From contig NZ_WIAY01000001.1 of assembly GCF_009467805.1 (NCBI RefSeq), forward strand, positions 996,982 through 1,060,981: a stretch of 64,000 bases of DNA. The letters are read 5' to 3'. Shown in pieces: positions 1 through 8,445 of the stretch. The notes below the pieces were generated by a model. The model saw nothing but the letters and a program-made list of their open reading frames with translations. It made no database searches and was not told where the DNA came from. This DNA comes from Stenotrophomonas nematodicola. Its GTDB lineage: Bacteria > Pseudomonadota > Gammaproteobacteria > Xanthomonadales > Xanthomonadaceae. The stretch's first letter is position 1. Every line of letters starts with the position of its first letter. Made by a program: the position numbers and the translations under genes.

Positions 1-559
1 GCCCTACGACCGCACCGCCCTGCAACCGCATCTGTCGGCCGAGAGCCTGGACCTGCACCACGGTCGGCATTACCGCGCCTACCTCGACGCGGTCAACGCC
101 CGCATCGCCGGCACCGACCTGGAGGACCTGGCCCTGGACGAGCTGGTCCGGCACAGCCAGGGCAGCCTGTTCGACGCGGCCGCACAGGCCTGGAACCACG
201 GTTTCTACTTCCAGTGCCTGCATCCACGCGGCGGCGGCGATCCACAGGGGCGCCTGGCCGAGCTGGTGACCCGCCATTTCGGCGATATGCGCCGCCTGCG
301 CGACGAGTTCGACCAGGCCGCGCTGGGCCTGTTCGGCTCCGGCTGGGTCTGGCTGGTGCAGCACCCCGGCGGCGCGCTGGCGATCCAGACCACGCGCAAT
401 GCCGGCACGCCTTTGACGGGCAACAGCACCCCGCTGCTGGCGTGCGATATATGGGAACACGCGTACTACACCGACTACCAGAATGAGCGCGCGCGCTACC
501 TGCAGGCATTCTGGAAACTGGTCAACTGGGACTTCGTGGCGTCGCAGCTGCGCGACTGA
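1..559 (+). CDS. sodB: Superoxide dismutase (Fe/Mn family), 3' part
   Basis: The reading frame is open from base 2 to the stop at 557-559, so the 5' end lies outside the window. The protein converts superoxide to hydrogen peroxide and oxygen in the cytoplasm. The visible part carries the family's metal-site signatures in order: the N-terminal His segment HHGRHYRAY, the second His in AWNHGFYF, and the DIWEHAYY motif with the Asp and His ligands. The aromatic run GSGWVWLV before the last motif is also typical. I favour the iron-type name sodB, but iron and manganese forms cannot be told apart safely from this fragment. A strong hairpin follows directly, and the next gene converges on it. Confidence 0.93.
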   Translation, partial: PYDRTALQPHLSAESLDLHHGRHYRAYLDAVNARIAGTDLEDLALDELVRHSQGSLFDAAAQAWNHGFYFQCLHPRGGGDPQGRLAELVTRHFGDMRRLRDEFDQAALGLFGSGWVWLVQHPGGALAIQTTRNAGTPLTGNSTPLLACDIWEHAYYTDYQNERARYLQAFWKLVNWDFVASQLRD

Positions 560-568
560 CGGCTCCCC

Positions 569-596
569 GTGGGTGCTGGCGCGTGCCGGCACCCAC
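569..596. terminator. Bidirectional hairpin between sodB and purK
   Basis: Twelve-base arms (GTGGGTGCTGGC and GCCGGCACCCAC, one G-T wobble) enclose a GCGT loop. It lies ten bases after the sodB stop and 30 bases before the purK stop, between convergent genes. There is no clear U-tract in either direction, so it may act as a bidirectional terminator or mRNA end-protecting structure. Confidence 0.65.
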
Positions 597-626
597 CGCA
601 GGCGGGCAGCCGCCCTGACCTGCCGG

Positions 627-1775
627 TCAGCCGCGCAGTGTGTCGATCACCGGGGCGACCTGGGCGTTGCGATCGAGCAGCCCGCCAACCGTCTGCAGCA
701 TCCCGGCCAGCCGCAGGGCATCATCGTCGCGCAGCGTGGCATGGCCGACCTTGCGGCCGTCGCGCGGCTGCTTGCCGTAGTCGTGCCAGTGTCCGCCGGA
801 CTGCGCCAGTACCGCCGCGGCATCGGGCATCGCGCCCAGCCAATTGAGCATGCAGGCATGGCCCAGCATGCGCGTGTCGCCCAGCGGCAGGCCGAGCACC
901 GCGCGCAGGTGGTTCTCGAACTGCGAGGTCTCACTGCCCTCGATGGTCCAGTGGCCGGAGTTGTGCACGCGTGGCGCCATCTCGTTGACCAGCAGCTCGT
1001 CGCCGCGGCAGAACAGCTCCAGCGCGAACACCCCGACATAGTCCAGGCGTTCGGCCAGCGCCCGCGCATGGCCGATGGCGGCTTCATGCTGGGCCTGGCT
1101 CAGCCGTGCCGGCGCCAGGCTGGCCGACAGCACGCCATCGACGTGCCAGTTGCCGGTCACCGGCCAGGCGCGGAACTCGCCGTCGCGGCCACGGACGGCC
1201 ACCACGCTGACCTCGCGGTCGAAGGCAACGAACCCCTCCAGGATCAGGCCGGTGCGGTCGACGTAATCGCCCAGGGTGGCCCAGGCGGCGTCGATGTCGG
1301 CGGTACTGCGGATGCGGAACTGACCTTTGCCGTCGTAGCCCAGGCGGCGCGTCTTGACGATGCAGGGCATGCCGAACTCGGCGACCCTGGCAGCCAGCTC
1401 GTCGCGGCTGCGGATATCGGCGAACGGCGGCAGCGGAATGCCCAGCTGCTGGAACAGGGTTTTTTCGCTGAGCCGGTCCTGGGCCACGGCCAGCGCATCC
1501 GGGTTCGGATACACCGGCACGCGCTCGGCCAGGAAGCGGGCGCTGTGCGCGGGAACATTCTCGAAATCAAACGTCACCACGTCCACCCGCGCCGCGAACG
1601 CGGCCAGCGCGGCCTCGTCCTCGAAGGCGGCCACCTGCAGCGGCGCCACTTGGGCGCCACAGGCATCGGCAGCCGGGTCGAACAACTCGAAACGCAGCCC
1701 CAGCGGCGCGCCGGCCAGCACCATCATGCGCGCCAGCTGGCCGCCCCCCAGGATTCCGACAGTCTTCATGCTCAT
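627..1775 (-). CDS. purK: 5-(carboxyamino)imidazole ribonucleotide synthase
   Basis: PurK uses ATP and bicarbonate to convert aminoimidazole ribonucleotide to N5-carboxyaminoimidazole ribonucleotide in de novo purine synthesis. The 382-residue product has the usual family length. It opens with the nucleotide-fold motif [12 protein letters not shown] (residues 7-18) and carries the ATP-grasp core further on, including [13 protein letters not shown] and the metal-binding region around [13 protein letters not shown]. Its ATG overlaps the purE stop as ATGA, so the two genes are probably translationally coupled. A second in-frame ATG two codons downstream (MKTVGILGG) is an alternative start. Confidence 0.97.
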   Translation of the reverse strand: MSMKTVGILGGGQLARMMVLAGAPLGLRFELFDPAADACGAQVAPLQVAAFEDEAALAAFAARVDVVTFDFENVPAHSARFLAERVPVYPNPDALAVAQDRLSEKTLFQQLGIPLPPFADIRSRDELAARVAEFGMPCIVKTRRLGYDGKGQFRIRSTADIDAAWATLGDYVDRTGLILEGFVAFDREVSVVAVRGRDGEFRAWPVTGNWHVDGVLSASLAPARLSQAQHEAAIGHARALAERLDYVGVFALELFCRGDELLVNEMAPRVHNSGHWTIEGSETSQFENHLRAVLGLPLGDTRMLGHACMLNWLGAMPDAAAVLAQSGGHWHDYGKQPRDGRKVGHATLRDDDALRLAGMLQTVGGLLDRNAQVAPVIDTLRG

Positions 1776-2275
1776 TGACGCGGGTCGTCATGGGCCATGA
1801 CGTCTTCGGTCTGGCGGGCGCGGAAGGCCTCCAGCGCCTGGCCGATGGCCGGCTGGTCCGAGGCCAGCATGGCGGCGGCAAACAGCGCCGCATTGGACGC
1901 GCCGGCATTGCCGATGGCGAAGGTGGCAACCGGAATGCCGGCCGGCATCTGCACGATCGACAGCAGCGAATCCATGCCGTTGAGGGCCTTGGACTGCACC
2001 GGCACACCCAGCACCGGCACGGCGGTCTTGGCCGCGATCATGCCCGGCAGGTGCGCGGCGCCGCCGGCGCCGGCGATGATCGCCCGCAGGCCCCGGGGCC
2101 CGGCCTGCTCGGCGTAGGTGAACAGCACGTCCGGCGTGCGGTGCGCCGATACCACCTTCACTTCGTAGGGAACACCCAGCGAATCGAGCTTCTGGGCTGC
2201 GTGCTGCATGGTTTCCCAGTCGGAGCGGGAACCCATGACGATGCCGACGAGCGGCGCGGTTTGGTTGGGGGTCAT
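1772..2275 (-). CDS. purE: N5-carboxyaminoimidazole ribonucleotide mutase
   Basis: PurE moves the carboxylate of the PurK product to carbon 4, giving CAIR. The 167-residue protein has the class I PurE hallmarks: GSRSDW at residues 15-20, SAHRTP at 43-48, and the glycine-rich [12 protein letters not shown] at 69-79 that lines the active site. It is the first gene of a purE-purK operon on the minus strand and overlaps purK by four bases. The C-terminal tail after about residue 155 is poorly conserved in this family. The gene is divergent from the Trm112-like gene across a 58-base gap. Confidence 0.97.
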   Translation of the reverse strand: MTPNQTAPLVGIVMGSRSDWETMQHAAQKLDSLGVPYEVKVVSAHRTPDVLFTYAEQAGPRGLRAIIAGAGGAAHLPGMIAAKTAVPVLGVPVQSKALNGMDSLLSIVQMPAGIPVATFAIGNAGASNAALFAAAMLASDQPAIGQALEAFRARQTEDVMAHDDPRQ

Positions 2276-2333
2276 TGGCCGTCACCTGCCTTAAAGACGT
2301 ATTCTAGCCATCTTCCACGCAAGACGAAGAATC
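2276..2333. promoter_or_regulatory. Short divergent promoter region, purE / trm112
   Basis: Only 58 bases separate two divergent start codons. TATTCTA lies near the middle and reads as a -10-like TATTCT on the plus strand and TAGAAT on the minus strand, so opposing promoters may overlap. No convincing -35 elements were seen. This is inferred from layout. Confidence 0.35.
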
Positions 2334-2603
2334 ATGGACCGCAAGCTGCTCGACCTGCTGTGCTCGCCCGACACGCGCCAGCCCCTGTCCCTGCTCGATG
2401 CCAAGGCCCTCGACGCGCTCAACCGCGCCATCGGTGCCGGCGGCGTGGCCAAGGCCGACGGCAGCCCCCAGACCCAGCCCCTGCGCGAAGCGCTGCTGAC
2501 GCGTGACCGCAAGCAGGTGTTCCGTGTCGATGACGGCATTCCGGTGCTGCTGGCCGAGGAGGCCATCGAGACGGCGCAGATCGCCGATTTCCCGGAAAAA
2601 TGA
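2334..2603 (+). CDS. Trm112 family protein (YcaR-like)
   Basis: An 89-residue protein opening with MDRKLLDLLCSPDTRQPL, the N-terminal signature of the Trm112/UPF0434 family. A RDRKQVFRVDDGIPVLL segment near the C-terminus matches the family's conserved G-I-P-V-L/M-L strand. Eukaryotic and archaeal Trm112 activates methyltransferases, but the role of the short bacterial forms is not settled. A spacer of about 30 residues (ALDALNRAIGAGGVAKADG) makes it longer than the usual 60-70 residues. Only one Cys of the zinc-binding set remains, so metal binding is doubtful. It overlaps nadC by ATGA. Confidence 0.85.
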   Translation: MDRKLLDLLCSPDTRQPLSLLDAKALDALNRAIGAGGVAKADGSPQTQPLREALLTRDRKQVFRVDDGIPVLLAEEAIETAQIADFPEK

Positions 2604-3457
2604 GCCCGGCTCCGTTGCCCGTCCCGTCCGCGGCCGTGGTGGCCGAGGATGTCGCCCGTGCGCTGGCGGAAGACATCGGCACCGGTGATGTCACCGCCGC
2701 CCTGCTGCCCGACCGCCCCGACTGCGCGTACCTGCTGTGCAAGCAGGACGCGGTGATCGCCGGCCGGCCGTGGTTCGACGCCACCCACCGCGCGCTTGAT
2801 CCGGACGTGACCATCGACTGGCGCGTGGCCGAGGGCGATGCCGTCCGGGCCGGCACCGTGCTGGCGATCCTGCACGGCCGCAACCGCAGCCTGGTCAGTG
2901 CCGAACGCACCTCGCTGAACTTCCTGCAGACGCTGTCCGGCACGGCGACCACCACGGCGCGCTACGTCGCGGCGGTGGCCGGCACCGGCACCCGCATCCT
3001 GGACACCCGCAAGACCCTGCCGGGGCTGCGCATGGCGCAGAAGTACGCGGTCCGCTGCGGCGGCGGCGACAACCATCGCCTGGGGCTGTTCGACACGGTG
3101 ATGCTCAAGGAGAACCACATCCGCGCGGCCGGCTCGCTGACCGCTGCGGTGCAGGCAGCGCGTGCGCAGTGGCCCGATCTGCCGCTGGTGGTCGAGGTCG
3201 AAGACCTGACGCAGCTGCGCGACGCGCTGGCGGCAGGCTGCGAGCGCATCCTGATCGACGACTTCGACGCCGACCTGCGCCGCGAGGCGGTGCGCATCGC
3301 CGCCGGCCGGATTCCTCTGGAAGTCTCCGGCAGCGTGGACCTGGCCGGGCTGCGCGCCATTGCCGAGGACGGTGTGGACTGCATCTCGATCGGCGGACTG
3401 ACCAAGCACGTGCAGGCGATCGACCTGTCGCTGAAGCTGGGGCCGCCGCCAGGCTGA
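2600..3457 (+). CDS. nadC: Nicotinate-nucleotide diphosphorylase (carboxylating)
   Basis: NadC joins quinolinate to phosphoribosyl pyrophosphate with loss of CO2, giving nicotinate mononucleotide for NAD synthesis. The 285 residues fit the family. Visible signatures are EDIGTGDVTAALLP near the N-terminus, the ERTSLNFLQTLSGTAT helix, LDTRKTLPGLR with the catalytic-site DTRK at about 135-138, and the C-terminal barrel strands ending in GVDCISIGGLTKH. The start codon overlaps the preceding stop (ATGA), and no other start gives the full N-terminal domain. Confidence 0.97.
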   Translation: MSPAPLPVPSAAVVAEDVARALAEDIGTGDVTAALLPDRPDCAYLLCKQDAVIAGRPWFDATHRALDPDVTIDWRVAEGDAVRAGTVLAILHGRNRSLVSAERTSLNFLQTLSGTATTTARYVAAVAGTGTRILDTRKTLPGLRMAQKYAVRCGGGDNHRLGLFDTVMLKENHIRAAGSLTAAVQAARAQWPDLPLVVEVEDLTQLRDALAAGCERILIDDFDADLRREAVRIAAGRIPLEVSGSVDLAGLRAIAEDGVDCISIGGLTKHVQAIDLSLKLGPPPG

Positions 3458-3561
3458 CGCGGCGCGTGCCGGCCATCGGTCGGCCCCACCGCCCCCCCAC
3501 GTTCACGGCGTCGGCAGCCCGGGTCTGCGAGGCTCGTGTTGCCCCCACCCGGAGAGCGCGC

Positions 3562-4581
3562 ATGCGCCCCCTGTCTCTGCTTGCATGCCTGTCGCCGCTG
3601 GCGATGCTGATGCCTGCCACCGCGTCGGCCGCCGAAGTCTGCGACATCCCGCCACGCTACGGGTTGAGTCCGCTGGCGGTGAACATCGTACAGACCGCCT
3701 GCAATGAACACCGGCTCTGGTTCCGCCCCTTCATCGACCGCGACGGGCGCGCGGCCAGCCTGAGCGTCACCGAAGCCGAGCGCGAGCACCTGGCCGACAA
3801 CGGGCTGATCGCCTGGCAGCGGGTGGTGGGCTACTGGCGTGAGAGCGGGACGCTGTCACCAATGGGCGACCAGCCCGGCGCGTCCAGCTGCATGGCCCCG
3901 CTCGGCACCCGCTACACCGACAGCGACTGCCGCGCGTTCCTGATCGACAACCCGTGGTCGGCGGCCTTCATTTCCTGGGTGATGACACGCGCCGGCGTGC
4001 CCGGCTTCACCCGCTCGCCGCGCCACATCGACTACATCCGCGCTGCGTACCAGAACAGCGGGCCGTACCGCATGACCGATCCGGCGCAGGACAAACCCGC
4101 CCCGGGCGATCTGCTCTGCTTCCTGCGCGATCGCCGCCAGACGCTGAGCTACAGCGGCCTGGTGCAGTCCCTCGCCAGCGGCGGGGCAGCGCACTGGAAG
4201 TCACACTGCGAAGTAGTGATCGCCGCCAACGTGGGCGGCGACCGGACCCTGTACCTGGTCGGCGGCAACGTGATGAACACGGTGGCGATGCGCAAGCTGT
4301 CGCTGGACCGCAGCGGCCGCATCGAGCTGCCACCGGCCAAGGCCAGCGCCGGCGACGGCGTGGTCCCGGGCTGCACGCCGGGCCGGGAAGACGAATGCAG
4401 CTTCAACCGGCAGGACTGGGCCGCGCTGCTGAAGCTGGTGGCAGCGACGCCGGCCGCGCTGCCGGTGGTCGCCCCGGACCCTGCGGGCGTGACTGCGCCG
4501 CCGCTACCGGATGCCCCGTCCACGCCACAGATCGCGCCGCAGCGTCCCGCTCCGCCGCCTCCCGCGACCACGACACGGTGA
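3562..4581 (+). CDS. Exported DUF2272-like protein
   Basis: The 339-residue product begins with a Sec signal peptide (MRPLSLLACLSPL... to about ATASA, residue 23). The mature part shows a segment NPWSAAFISWVMTRAGVPGF and a later HCEVVIAANVGG, the pattern of DUF2272 proteins, whose fold resembles the NlpC/P60 group. The Cys expected for a peptidase at the WSAAF position is absent, so catalysis is uncertain. The last 60 residues are Pro/Ala-rich. I chose the ATG at 3562 because it has GGAG nine bases upstream and gives the signal peptide; the longer open frame overlaps nadC and is not credible. Function unknown, presumably periplasmic. Confidence 0.75.
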   Translation: MRPLSLLACLSPLAMLMPATASAAEVCDIPPRYGLSPLAVNIVQTACNEHRLWFRPFIDRDGRAASLSVTEAEREHLADNGLIAWQRVVGYWRESGTLSPMGDQPGASSCMAPLGTRYTDSDCRAFLIDNPWSAAFISWVMTRAGVPGFTRSPRHIDYIRAAYQNSGPYRMTDPAQDKPAPGDLLCFLRDRRQTLSYSGLVQSLASGGAAHWKSHCEVVIAANVGGDRTLYLVGGNVMNTVAMRKLSLDRSGRIELPPAKASAGDGVVPGCTPGREDECSFNRQDWAALLKLVAATPAALPVVAPDPAGVTAPPLPDAPSTPQIAPQRPAPPPPATTTR

Positions 4582-4664
4582 TCGCGTCGCCGCGGGCGGC
4601 TTGATCCGCGCCGCATTCGTCGCCATCTTTGAAGGCCACCTGCCCTGATCGTACCGAGCCGCCG

Positions 4665-5021
4665 ATGCCCAGCCTGATCCTGTTGATGATTGCCGGCGCG
4701 TTCGTCTACGCCTTCTGGAACTCCTCGCGCGCCGCCGCCGAACGCGCCGGCGAACTTGGCCGCAATGCGTGCAACGCCGCCAACGTGCAGTGGCTGGACC
4801 AGAGCGTGCATGCCACCGGCCTGCGCGTGGTGCGCAAAGAAACGGGCTGGCTGGGCTGGGAGCGCACCTTCAAGTTCGAGTATTCGCACGACGGCGTGGA
4901 CCGCCACAGCGGCCGCATGGTGCTGCGCGGCGACCAGCTGGTCGCCTTCGTCGGGCCGTCAGCAGCCCGGATCAGCGAAATCCGCCGCGATGTGGAGACC
5001 CGCGACGCCGAAGACGTGTGA
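4665..5021 (+). CDS. DUF3301-like membrane-anchored protein
   Basis: A 118-residue protein with one N-terminal membrane segment (PSLILLMIAGAFVYAFW, residues 2-18). A soluble domain containing NVQWLDQSV and WERTFKFEYSHDG follows, matching the DUF3301 family of small gammaproteobacterial proteins of unknown role. The start at 4665 puts the hydrophobic segment at the very N-terminus; an upstream in-frame start at 4629 would add 12 polar residues and is less likely. The coding region ends eight bases before a perfect SMAG-like palindrome, and the next gene converges. Confidence 0.75.
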   Translation: MPSLILLMIAGAFVYAFWNSSRAAAERAGELGRNACNAANVQWLDQSVHATGLRVVRKETGWLGWERTFKFEYSHDGVDRHSGRMVLRGDQLVAFVGPSAARISEIRRDVETRDAEDV

Positions 5022-5028
5022 TGCGTCC

Positions 5029-5055
5029 GTAGAGCCGGGTAGAACCCGGCTCTAC
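5029..5055. repeat. SMAG-like GTAG palindrome
   Basis: Perfect inverted repeat: arms GTAGAGCCGGGT and ACCCGGCTCTAC around an AGA loop. The GTAG terminus and length match the SMAG family described in Stenotrophomonas maltophilia. It lies between the convergent DUF3301 and sspB genes, where it probably also serves as a bidirectional transcript end. Confidence 0.85.
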
Positions 5056-5063
5056 GGGGTGCG

Positions 5064-5507
5064 TTACTTGACCACGCGCAGGTGCGGGCGGCCACTGGGC
5101 TTGGGCGGTGCGTCGTCCGGCGGCGTCGGGGAATCGTCCGGCGGGAGTTCGTCGTCCGGGCCCGGGTCGTGGCCCGGGATATCGTCCGGCAGCGCCATGC
5201 CCTGCCCGGTTTCGCGGGCATAGACCGCCAGCACGGCCGAGATCGGCACCTGCACCGGATAACTGGTGCCGGAGAACCGCGCCGAGAAGCTCACGCTCTC
5301 GTTGTCGATGTGCAGCCGGACCACAGCGCGCTCGGCGATATTCAGCACCACCCGGCCATCCTTCACCGCGCTCTGCGGAACCTGCACGCCGGGCATGCCC
5401 GCGTCGACCAGGATATGCGGGGTCAGGTCATTGTCGTTGATCCATTCCACCAAGGCCCGCAACAGGTACGGGCGGTGGCTGGTCATGCGGAAAGTGTCTT
5501 CAGTCAT
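5064..5507 (-). CDS. sspB: ClpXP protease specificity-enhancing factor SspB
   Basis: SspB tethers ssrA-tagged and other substrates to the ClpXP protease. The 147-residue protein has the SspB fold signatures SHRPYLLRALVEWI, TPHILVDA and the strand pattern around ARFSG. It ends in a Pro/Asp-rich flexible linker and the C-terminal ClpX-binding tail GRPHLRVVK, which is the expected XB motif. sspA lies upstream on the same strand, as in many proteobacteria. The start is uncertain: ATG at 5507 or ATG at 5486 (MTSHRPYLL). Neither has a Shine-Dalgarno sequence, and a GTAG hairpin sits three bases before the longer one. Confidence 0.93.
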   Translation of the reverse strand: MTEDTFRMTSHRPYLLRALVEWINDNDLTPHILVDAGMPGVQVPQSAVKDGRVVLNIAERAVVRLHIDNESVSFSARFSGTSYPVQVPISAVLAVYARETGQGMALPDDIPGHDPGPDDELPPDDSPTPPDDAPPKPSGRPHLRVVK

Positions 5508-5510
5508 GTG

Positions 5511-5538
5511 GTAGAGCCGAGCCGTGCTCGGCTGCTCT
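5511..5538. repeat. SMAG-like GTAG hairpin at the sspB start
   Basis: GTAGAGCCGAGC, a CGT loop, then GCTCGGCTGCTCT, a stem with a single-base bulge. It is a second copy of the GTAG element class in this window. It occupies the 5' leader of sspB, leaving only three bases before the start codon. Confidence 0.75.
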
Positions 5539-5645
5539 TGATCCGGATTGCCTGGTGCAAGTGTACGCGCCAGCACCCGCACCGGTCAGCATCGGCGCGC
5601 GGGGCGTAAAGCGTCGATGCAGTCGCCGACAGCGGCGCGCGCGGC

Positions 5646-6281
5646 TCAGGTGGGCAGATCGCGCAGCTTCTTTTCCTGGTCGGTCAGGCTGCGGATGAAG
5701 CCGGGGTGGCGGAAAATGCGGTTGCCGTAATCCTCGATCGACTTGCCATCCTTGGGCAGCGCCACGTCCAGGGACTGCAGGCGCCAGATGATCGGTGCCA
5801 TTGCGCAGTCGGCCAGGCTCATTTCCGGGTTCAGGAAGAACTTGCTGGCCTTGAACAGCGGCACTGCGCTGGTCAACAGCTCGCGCAGGCGCTTGCGGCC
5901 GGCTTCGGCCTGGGTCTTGTTGCCCAGCTGGATGGCCTGCACCTGCGGCACCCAGTCGTGCTCGATGCGAAGCATGGCCAGACGGATGCGCGCACGGGAC
6001 AGCGGATCGACCGGCATCAGCGGCGGATGCGGGTAACGTTCGTCCAGATACTCGCTGACCACCGACGCCGCATACAGCACCAGCTCACGCTCCACCAGGG
6101 TGGGCACCGAGTGGTACGGATTGAGGTCGATGAGGTCCTCGGGCGGATTCTGCGGATCGACCGGAACGAGGTCGTAAGTGACGCCCTTGGCCGCCAGCAC
6201 CAGCCGCACGCGATGGCACAGGACATCGTCGTTCGAGGAAAACAGCGTCAGGGTATTCCGCATGCGTACGCTCGCCGCCAT
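5646..6281 (-). CDS. sspA: Stringent starvation protein A (GST-fold)
   Basis: SspA is a glutathione-transferase-fold protein that binds RNA polymerase and affects transcription under starvation. The 211-residue product shows the thioredoxin-like N-terminal domain (TLTLFSSNDDVLCHRVRLVLAAKG) with the conserved NPYHSVPTLVE loop. An all-helical C-terminal domain ending in DVALPK and HPGFIRSL follows. ATG 6281 is preceded by GGAGAG at proper spacing. It lies downstream of petABC and upstream of sspB, the conserved pet-ssp order. Such proteins usually lack glutathione-transferase activity. Confidence 0.95.
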   Translation of the reverse strand: MAASVRMRNTLTLFSSNDDVLCHRVRLVLAAKGVTYDLVPVDPQNPPEDLIDLNPYHSVPTLVERELVLYAASVVSEYLDERYPHPPLMPVDPLSRARIRLAMLRIEHDWVPQVQAIQLGNKTQAEAGRKRLRELLTSAVPLFKASKFFLNPEMSLADCAMAPIIWRLQSLDVALPKDGKSIEDYGNRIFRHPGFIRSLTDQEKKLRDLPT

Positions 6282-6444
6282 CAAAGGCTCTCCAACGACC
6301 GGAAACCGCCGGTCGTATCGGCGCCACCAGCCCAGTGCTGGCAGTCGTCACAGTACCCGAGTGTGCAACTGCACATCACAAAAGCCAATAGGCCATGCGT
6401 CTCATGCCGGTAGCCATGAATCGCAACGCCGGCGCACTCCCCGT

Positions 6445-7191
6445 TCAGTGCACGTCCTTCCAGTATTCCTTCTTCAGCAGATAGACCAGGAAGGTCAGGA
6501 ACGCCAGGAAAAGGATGACCCACACCCCCAGCTTCTGCCGCTTCAGTGCCGCCGGCTCGCCGGCGTACTCCAGGAAGTTGGTGATGTCGCGTACCGTCTG
6601 GTCGTACTGGCCAGGGTCGACATTGCCCGGCTGTGCGAGCTTGAGCCCGATCACCGGCGCGTCGGCACCGGGTGCGTCGGGCTTGCCGTGCACGGCGTGC
6701 TGCAGGCCCTGCATTTCCCACAGCGGGTTGGGCATGGACGCATTGGGGAACAGCGTGTTGTTCCATCCCAGCGGGCGTGAGGGGTCCAGATAGAAAGACT
6801 TGAGATAGGTGTACACCCAGTCGCTGCCCCGCACGCGCGAGATCAGGCTCAGGTCCGGCGGCATCTTGCCGAACCATTTCTCCGCCGGCGCCTTGGGCAT
6901 CGATACCGGGATCGGTTCGCCGATCGGCGTGCCGGTGAAGTTGAGGTTGTTCATCACCTCCTCCTCGCTCAGCCCCAGATCCTCGGCCATGCGCGAGTAG
7001 CGCAGGTACTTCAGTGCGTGGCAGCCCGAGCAGTAGTTCATGTAGAGCTGCGCGCCGCGCTGCAGCGAGGCGCGGTCGCTGAGGTCGTTGCCGGCCTGCA
7101 GCGTCTTGCCGCCCTCGGCGGCACCGGCCAGGGTGCTGGCCAGCAGCAGGGCGGCCGCGCAGGCCAGCCGGACAATCCAGTGGTCAGTCAT
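6445..7191 (-). CDS. petC: Cytochrome c1 of the bc1 complex
   Basis: Membrane-anchored c-type cytochrome that takes electrons from the Rieske centre and passes them to soluble cytochrome c. The 248-residue protein has a signal peptide (to about GAA at residue 25), the haem-binding CSGCH at residues 54-58, the likely axial Met in FPNASMPNPLW, and a single C-terminal membrane helix (about 222-240) with a basic end. Its start overlaps the petB stop by eight bases. It is the last gene of the petABC operon and lies 163 bases before sspA. Confidence 0.97.
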   Translation of the reverse strand: MTDHWIVRLACAAALLLASTLAGAAEGGKTLQAGNDLSDRASLQRGAQLYMNYCSGCHALKYLRYSRMAEDLGLSEEEVMNNLNFTGTPIGEPIPVSMPKAPAEKWFGKMPPDLSLISRVRGSDWVYTYLKSFYLDPSRPLGWNNTLFPNASMPNPLWEMQGLQHAVHGKPDAPGADAPVIGLKLAQPGNVDPGQYDQTVRDITNFLEYAGEPAALKRQKLGVWVILFLAFLTFLVYLLKKEYWKDVH

Positions 7192-8443
7192 GCGTGGTCA
7201 CCCGGTCCGGTACCGGCTTGGTCCTGTCCAGCTTGGTCCATAGCGGCATGGTGATGAAGAAGGCGAAGTACAGGAAGGTCAACACCCGCCCGATGTAGGT
7301 TTCATGCACATCGGTGCCCGGGCCGGACCCGATCACGCCCAGCCAGACGAAGCAGACCGCGAACATGCCAAGCAGACCGCGCGAGAGCAGGCCCCGGTAG
7401 CGGTACGACTTGACCCGGGCCCGATCCAGCCACGGCACCAGGAACAGGATCGCGATCGCCGAGAACATCACGATCACCCCGCCCAGCTTGTTCGGCACCA
7501 CCCGCAGCATCGCGTAGTACGGGGTGTAGTACCAGACCGGTTTGATGTGCTCGGGCGTTACCAGGCGGTTGGCCTCGGTGAAGTTGTCGTGTTCGAGGAA
7601 CAGGCCGCCGAACGCCGGGGCGAAGAAGATGATGAACGCGGCGATGACCAGCAGGAAGCCGGCGCCCACGCCGTCCTTGAGCGTGTAGTACGGATGGAAC
7701 GGAATCCCGTCCGCAGGTGCCGTGGCCGACCAGCGGTTGCCCTTGGGCCCCTTCTTGATCTCCACGCCATCGGGATTGTTGGAGCCCACTTCGTGCAGCG
7801 CCCCCAGGTGCAGCACCACCAGCAGCAGCAGCACCAGCGGCAGGGCGATCACGTGCAGCGCGAAGAAGCGGTTGAGCGTGGCATCGCTCGGCAGGTAGTC
7901 GCCCATGATCCATTCGGTGAGGCCGTTGCCGATCACCGGAATGGCACCGAACAGCGAGATGATCACCTTGGCGCCCCAGAACGACATCTGGCCCCACGGC
8001 AGCACGTAACCCATGAAGGCTTCGGCCATCAGCACCAGGTAGATCAGCATGCCGAGGATCCACACCAGCTCGCGCGGCTTCTGGTAGCTGCCGTACAGCA
8101 GGCCGCGGAACATGTGCAGGTAGACCACGATGAAGAACAGTGAGGCGCCGGTCGAATGCATGTAGCGGATCAGCCAGCCCCACTCGACATCGCGCATGAT
8201 GTATTCGATGGAGGCGAACGCTTCGGCCGCGTTGGTCTTGTAGTGCATCGTGAGGAAGATGCCGGTCACGATCTGATTGACCAGGATCAGCAGCGCCAGC
8301 GAACCGAAGTAGTACCAGAGGTTGAAGTTCTTCGGTGCGTAGTACTCGCTCACATGCTTGCGGTACACCGGCATCAGGCCCGGTGCGCGCGCATTGACCC
8401 AGTCGGCAACGCCCGTGGCGGTGCGGGTAAGGATATTGGCCAT
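7184..8443 (-). CDS. petB: Cytochrome b of the bc1 complex
   Basis: Core membrane subunit with two b haems and the quinol oxidation and quinone reduction sites. The 419-residue product has the expected hydrophobic helices, the conserved MGYVLPWGQMSFWGA segment of the Qo site and the PEW-like loop seen here as TPEHIKPVWYY. I use the ATG at 8443, two bases beyond the petA stop, with a G-rich stretch upstream inside petA; an in-frame TTG at 8449 is less likely. It overlaps petC by eight bases. The C-terminal extension after the last helix is short. Confidence 0.97.
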   Translation of the reverse strand: MANILTRTATGVADWVNARAPGLMPVYRKHVSEYYAPKNFNLWYYFGSLALLILVNQIVTGIFLTMHYKTNAAEAFASIEYIMRDVEWGWLIRYMHSTGASLFFIVVYLHMFRGLLYGSYQKPRELVWILGMLIYLVLMAEAFMGYVLPWGQMSFWGAKVIISLFGAIPVIGNGLTEWIMGDYLPSDATLNRFFALHVIALPLVLLLLVVLHLGALHEVGSNNPDGVEIKKGPKGNRWSATAPADGIPFHPYYTLKDGVGAGFLLVIAAFIIFFAPAFGGLFLEHDNFTEANRLVTPEHIKPVWYYTPYYAMLRVVPNKLGGVIVMFSAIAILFLVPWLDRARVKSYRYRGLLSRGLLGMFAVCFVWLGVIGSGPGTDVHETYIGRVLTFLYFAFFITMPLWTKLDRTKPVPDRVTTHD

Positions 8444-8445
8444 GC

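Noticed and set aside
483..1778. 431-codon plus-strand frame over purK
   Set aside because: Antisense to a clear purK gene. The product is Arg/Ala/Gln-rich without domains.
3458..3561. Inverted repeat GCCGGCCATCGGTCGGCC after nadC
   Set aside because: The arms pair imperfectly and there is no U-tract, so the case for a terminator is too weak to list.
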